From Chiua virens (taxonomy: Eukaryota; Basidiomycota; Agaricomycetes; Boletales; Boletaceae): a stretch of 48,379 nt of DNA. Below, one piece after another: positions 43,853-48,379 of the stretch. The DNA lies in NCBI GenBank assembly GCA_019787685.1, contig JAHNUO010000078.1, positions 1 to 48,379 of the forward strand. The letters are read 5' to 3'. A program made the position numbers and the translations under genes. How positions within the stretch are numbered: position 1 is the stretch's first letter; the number at the start of each line of letters is the position of its first letter. Under the pieces are notes generated by a model. It worked only from the letters and a program-made list of their open reading frames with translations. It was not told the origin of the DNA and did no database searches.

Positions 43853-44917
43853 TCATGCCGCGCTTGACGCACGATGACCCTCTCCCTGTGCACCACCCTG
43901 GATTGGTATGCTGCCCAACGGCGTTGGGGTCCCCGAGGGTGTCGTCGATCCAGAGCTCAAGGGTGCCGTCGCGCTAGTCGTCCAAGAAGACGACGATGAG
44001 GGCCCAGTACTCCGAGTCGTCACCACTGTCCGAAATCCAGATTCGGTCCCGTTCTGCATCGCCAAAGTGATGCTGCTCCCCGTACTCGCAGCCCCACTCA
44101 TAGTACTCGAGGTCGTACCTGTTACCGACCCCTGGGCTGCAGTGGCATTCCCTGACACAATCACGAAATCAGCCGAATAAGTTACCGTACCGACCGGCTT
44201 GCTCGCCGTGAAACGAAGCGTGCTGTGGGCAGAGTCAGCGAGGGCAGTAGAATGTGCAGGCGGCACATTGGAGCAAGAAAAAGCAAATGACTCGAACATC
44301 CATCATCCGTGACACCCTCCCATGCCGCATCTCGACCATTGAGATACGAGATCCAATCGACAAACCCATCGTGCGCGTCGTGCCCGCTTGGACAAACATC
44401 GACTCGGTGTTGTCCACCCTACCCTGCAAGGCTAAATGCAATTCAAAGAACAGCGATCCAGCAGCGACCAAAGCATCACCCGCGACCCCCGAACAAGCCA
44501 CGTCATCCATACCATACTCATCAATCATCGACGAGAAACAGAGACACCTACTACTTCACTCCCGCTCCGAGTCTTACCACCCCCGCTGGGATCGTCACCG
44601 TCACCGAACGCGTCTTTGCCATGGGATCCACCCCCGACGCAAGTTGCGCCAGGTACGTCTATCGCGTTGTCATCAAACACAAACATCAGTTCACATTACT
44701 CGGATGTTTGACACCGACTCACGTCCGCACACCACAATGACACGTCGAAGACGCCCATCTCGCTCAGGGTGGGGTACTTCCAGTTTTCGATCCAGCTCAC
44801 CAGCTCGGGTCGATCCGCCGTCCACACCGTCGCTTGGGTCGGCTGTGTGGGGTATACAGAGCCCGAGGCGATGGGGATGCAAGTGCCGACGAGGAGAATG
44901 GCGTATGTCTGGAACAT
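43853..44917 (-). CDS. Kre9/KNH-like secreted cell-wall protein
   Basis: Exon 1 (44917-44723) encodes a signal peptide (MFQTYAILLVGTCIPIASGS) followed by VYPTQPTQATVWTADRPELV, SWIENWKYPTLSEMG and VSLWCAD. Exon 2 (44658-44578) adds TYLAQLASGVDPMAKTRSVT, VTIPAGV. This is the order of the Ser/Thr-rich, GPI-anchored, Kre9/KNH1 N-terminal domain of basidiomycetes, linked in yeast to beta-1,6-glucan assembly. The last exon (ending 43853) supplies STLRFTASKPVG, YSADFVIVSGN and a Ser/Thr/Gly-rich tail typical of heavily O-glycosylated wall proteins. One internal exon between 44577 and about 44240 must exist to keep phase, but I could not fix it. No hydrophobic C-terminal GPI signal is visible, so the 3' end may be different. 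Confidence 0.7.
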
Positions 44918-45131
44918 GTCGATGAACGGTTATTACCGTTCTGTTTTTTCTGGAATGAATGGAAGGATGAGATAGACCCTTGCAATCAGAAAGAGGGACG
45001 GCGGGACGATCACTGATGCGCAAGAGTGATGAGCGAAATTCACGACACGTGTATAAAAAATCAACCTCAATTATGATATTTGCATGCTAAGCAAGTAAAC
45101 CACACCTTTTCTCTTTCTAGGATACGGCGAG

Positions 45132-46205
45132 ATGAGAACAGAAAACAACCAGAGCCAAGGCACCGTGCATACGTTGACACGAAGAAGGAAAATGGGAGTC
45201 CCCAGGTTCCGAAATATCAACTGCGCATCAAACGGCACGGGGGATCACATTCATCCAGGTGTTCGCGCATTGGGCTCTGCCAAAAACTATGACACACGGC
45301 ACGTTTTGCTGAATTTATGTGGTCCGGCACAACTCTCGGCGATATTCGGATTATACGGTGTCGACGGTCCTGATGCACTATCACCCTGGAACGCTGTCGT
45401 CGTCGATACTGCATTCGTCCTCAATACCTGGACCTCGGACGCTTTTCTCGTGCGTGTCTCTACCTCCATCTTTCATTCGCATGCTGAACCGAGGATCAGC
45501 TTTATCGATGCTACATTGTCGGCATGGGTAGCAAGCCCATGGTAGCCCTTCCTGCGTTGATATACCTTGCCACCGTCGGTGCCTCACTCGCCTGGTTGGC
45601 CGTCAGCTCCGTACCAGGTGCTGTCTACAGCACCCAAACCGTCCAGATCGCTGGAATCGCCTCTTTTTCGTGTTCCGTCGCAATGAACGTCACCGCCTCC
45701 ATACTTATTACAATACGCCTTCTGATGCACCGTCGCGCCATCTCCCAGGCAGTTGGATCGCAACAAGGTCGTTTTTACCTCAGTTACCTTGCCATGACGC
45801 TCGAGAGCGCGGTCTTGTACACCGTGTTCGTCATCATCACGCTGATCGTGTTTACAATCAACAGTCCGCTCGTCAACATTTTCTTCCCGTGTTGGGTACC
45901 ATTCAGGTGGGTCAAGCGACCCATTTCTTCCGCTCTACAGCTAACCTATTTCCCCGAAGGTCATTGCGCCGTCGCTCATCATTTATCGCATCGGACGCGA
46001 GATTTCGTTCGAGACGGACAGGTATGGCAAGGACTCCACAGAGGGCACACTACGTTTCGCTTCTGGTCCTCTACGTCGCCAGATCGGACGGACGCCTGGG
46101 CACGAGTTCTCGGATGCATCGAAGACAATGCAGCTCTCCTCAGACGGCAGCACCATGTCGAAACGGGACGGTTCCGATTCGTTTACCCAACGAGCTCAAG
46201 CATGA
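45132..46205 (+). CDS. multi-pass membrane protein, with an apparent 1-nt deletion
   Basis: Exons ..-45449, 45500-45906 and 45960-46205, introns of 50 and 53 nt (second with GCTAAC branch and AAG acceptor). The spliced frame gives SDAFLLYRCYIVG, several hydrophobic helices (MVALPALIYLATVGASLAWL, ASILITIRLL, AVLYTVFVIITLIVFTI), VLGTIQ and then VIAPSLIIYRIGREI and a Ser-rich tail. This matches the 7-TM integral membrane protein family abundant in Agaricomycetes (function unknown). The middle exon is 407 nt; the frame changes after LVNIF at the T-run 45881-45884, so one base is missing relative to the expected NIFLPVLGTIQ. It is either a pseudogene or a homopolymer assembly error. The first exons are not resolved; 45132 is only the start of the open frame. 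Confidence 0.6.
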
Positions 46206-47396
46206 GCAAGTCTAGACCTCGTAACATTGACAAGTAAAACCAGCGACCAACAGGATGAAAAGGGAGGACGGACAGTCCGCCCACGCTGTCATGGATTCAT
46301 CACTCTCTTCGTTTTGTCTCTTACCATCATCATCGACTGATTTCGTTCATACACTACGGATACGGATATTTCGGAACCTCGCGGATTTTTGTTCCTTCAT
46401 GTTTTTTATGGTCGCGATCGTTATTGTTTACGCGTGACCCTAACACCAAGCGCAGAAAAGGAAGGGGAGAGAGAAGCTGAGCGGAAAGGAACCATCTATG
46501 ATTATTACGCCTACATGCGATATCTACATACTGTACTGTCCTGTTGTGAATGAGCGATACCAGCCCCGATTCCTATTCGAATCTCTGATTCGCGTTTACA
46601 TACCCTCGTATAAGTTATCCTTTTGACACCGACCTAGTAGGTCACGAGGAGAAACTTTCGACACAGGTTCAAGTTGATGCAAGACCCACAGATATCCCGG
46701 TACTCTCACAACATGTATAAATAGTCTGTCTTCCGTACACAAATATACCGGGGTGGGAGCACGATAGATTCCGTGAAAAAGGGGGTATGACTCTCAGCGG
46801 TGAGCACGCCAGACATCCCTATGCCGTCTTCAGACCCACGGTGACTCATCTCCAGAGGTCTGCCACTTAGAACCGCCTGACCTCATTTGTCTCCTCTGTC
46901 ACGCACCAATCCATCAGTCGGGAGCTTGAAACAAACAGCCTGAGATCAACGCGACTCACGCTATTTTTGAGTGGCAGTGAAGATAGGATTCAACGATTTC
47001 GACTCGTAGATGAGGTAAAAAATGTTGAGCGGAGGACGTAAAACGTTGTTTCAGTTACCAGTATCGAGGGACGGCCGTGGGTCCAGGATGGACTATATAA
47101 GGGAGCGAGTGTCTGGGCCTGCCTGAGAGTGTCACGGGCCGAGACAGTAGTGCGATCACTGGTGCCTCTTCGCTCCTCCACACAGTCGACCTCAACTTCG
47201 GAGTTTGAAGACGCAGTGAGGTTCTGTAAAGGGTCGCCTGGCTGACTATTCAATTTGACACAAAGACAGGGATTGTTGAACATGTTCAGGCCGTTCGCAC
47301 GCAGCATCCTTTCCAATCATCTACGAGGTACGCCGACAGCAGCCCATCACTGAGTCGCTCTCTCACCTGTTCTACACTCCGGCAGTCAGTAGCTCT
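46206..47396. other. intergenic DNA
   Basis: Between the membrane protein and the FunK1 kinase. A 108-codon minus-strand ORF (46990-47316) has no motif and I do not call it. TATA-like words occur near 46715 (TGTATAAATAG) and 47093 (CTATATAAGGG). The latter lies about 350 bp upstream of the kinase reading frame on the plus strand and could be its promoter element. Confidence 0.5.
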
Positions 47397-47440
47397 TTGT
47401 TTGAATTGCATCTTGCAGTTGCTTCATCGCAGCATTCACT

Positions 47441-48379
47441 ATGGTCAGGAACGTTCCTACCACACCACTGGCGAAATCGCAGATTCCCCCCTCAGATTCC
47501 GCACCGGTTACGTGCCAGATGCCACAGAGTCGTCATCGTCTCGGGGCTCGGGGTGAGGGATGTTGCGCGGTCCTCTCGGATCTCACAAGGTGTCTCCAGA
47601 TTCCTTTTGCCACCCTCGTTAGCTCAGCACTCGGTTTCTCGACCGGCCGGATTATCGAAAACACTCAGTCAGATGAAACGAAAGGTTCGCTTGATGAAAA
47701 GCCTTTTTATCCCACCATCGAAATCACGCTTGTCTGAAGCTCAGGCTTTTAAGCCACTTGGTGACATGATCAAGGAGATTTCAAGCGATCACCCCATTCC
47801 CCCTTCTCTTTTGACTCAAGTCCGCGTACCATCCCCTTTTCAACTCGACGGAACACTTCCCGTCCGGATGCATACATCAAACGTCACGGAATCAAGAGAA
47901 AGGACGTGCATTGGTTTGACATCGCTATTCCTTTCGAATTCAAGAAGATGGACGATAGCACGGAAAGGTTGGATGTAGGTTGCAATCAATCTAGTTTAAA
48001 TCAGGCTTGACAATCCCTACATCAGAACGAAGGAAAGATGATATGGAGCTTGCACAACATCATGCGTGAGGATCCACTTCGTCGCTTCGTCTTTGGAATC
48101 ACTGTCGAAGACACGAACATGAGACTCTGGTTGAGCAACCGTGCATACCTTGCCGTCTCGGAGGCGGTCGACTTCATTAAGGTAGGGCTTTTAATTGTGT
48201 TATGCGTTAGATTTCAGTCCTGACTGCGAATACTTAGAACAACGATGCCGTGATCTCACTCTTTCTCTTGCTCGGGAGCTGTGATGATGTGGGCCTTGGT
48301 TGGGATCCCACCGTTGAGCGCGAGCGGAACCCAGACTCAGGGGAGATTACATATGTGTTCACGATTTGCGGCAAACGTT
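47441..48379 (+). CDS. FunK1-type fungal protein kinase, N-terminal part, cut by window end
   Basis: Exons ending 47974, 48026-48181 and 48238-48379 join in phase (introns GTAGGT..ATCAG and GTAGGG..TTAG). They encode DVHWFDIAIPFEFKKMDD, then MIWSLHNIMREDPLRRFVFG, EDTNMRLWLSNRAYLAVSE, and LLLGSCDDVGLGWDPTV. This W.DIA.PFEFK, HHIMREDPxRRFxFG, LGxDPT series is the N-terminal lobe signature of the fungal-specific FunK1 kinase family (Agaricomycete expansion; Ser/Thr-kinase fold). Catalytic HRD and DFG motifs would lie beyond the window. Upstream of about 47790 at least one more intron is needed, because the DIAIPFEF frame meets a TGA near 47760. The start at 47441 is therefore provisional. Confidence 0.75.

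Noticed and set aside
44254..44925. 223-codon plus-strand ORF
   Set aside because: Antisense to the Kre9/KNH-like gene, whose signal peptide and domain motifs lie on the minus strand.
46990..47316. 108-codon minus-strand ORF
   Set aside because: No motif, no splice support and head-to-head with the kinase promoter region; likely chance.
1..48379. tRNA or rRNA genes
   Set aside because: No GGTTCRANYCC-type T-loop with a matching acceptor and no rRNA-like block was noticed; a covariance search would be decisive.

Overview
The window looks like nuclear DNA of a basidiomycete, most likely an Agaricomycete. Genes are split by many 48-75 nt GT..AG introns. Recognisable families include a FunK1-type protein kinase, a Kre9/KNH-like secreted cell-wall protein, a multi-pass membrane protein with a YRCYIV motif, a basidiomycete-style Zn2Cys6 domain, a Helitron ORF and LTR elements. 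There is no bacterial-style operon, rRNA, tRNA or CRISPR array that I can support. All splice models were read by eye and rest on splice-site motifs, exon phase and protein sense.

Layout. (1) 0.6-3.0 kb: an 80-bp palindromic minisatellite, repeated at 16.2-17.6 kb, where it abuts a broken Helitron ORF (17.6-19.2 kb). (2) 3.0-7.6 kb: decayed fragments, namely a copia-like gag, a truncated Zn2Cys6 gene and a repeat-family protein fragment. (3) 7.6-12.05 kb: a gag-only LTR retrotransposon with two LTRs of about 600 bp, a PBS and internal tandem repeats; a solo LTR of the same family lies at 15.35-15.96 kb. A second LTR family (12.66-14.54 kb) has lost almost its whole interior and has been split by a further 402-bp insertion.

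(4) 20.3-35.0 kb is the most unusual part. Four intron-rich minus-strand genes lie together with no recognised transposon between them: a BAH-PHD protein (339 aa), a 1,430-aa protein of unknown function, a 1,154-aa protein with a ParB-like N-terminal domain, and a coiled-coil RING protein (376 aa). This block, and no other part of the window that I could see, is sprinkled with 17 copies of one inverted repeat (about 35 bp; arms CACCGAGAT / ATCTCGGTG around a CATG-like centre). The repeats sit only in intergenic spacers and in three enlarged introns, one of which carries four in tandem. A chromatin reader, a ParB-like DNA-binding fold, a ubiquitin-ligase-like RING and a private palindrome together suggest a self-contained genetic module or selfish element. 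That is inference.

(5) 35.75-43.6 kb: an inverted duplication. Both arms carry a coiled-coil gene followed by an Agaricomycete GTPase gene, and the GTPase P-loop is damaged in each arm by a different lesion. (6) 43.85-48.38 kb: ordinary host-like genes, namely a Kre9/KNH-like secreted protein (minus), a membrane protein with an apparent 1-nt deletion (plus) and the 5' part of a FunK1 kinase (plus) running off the window.
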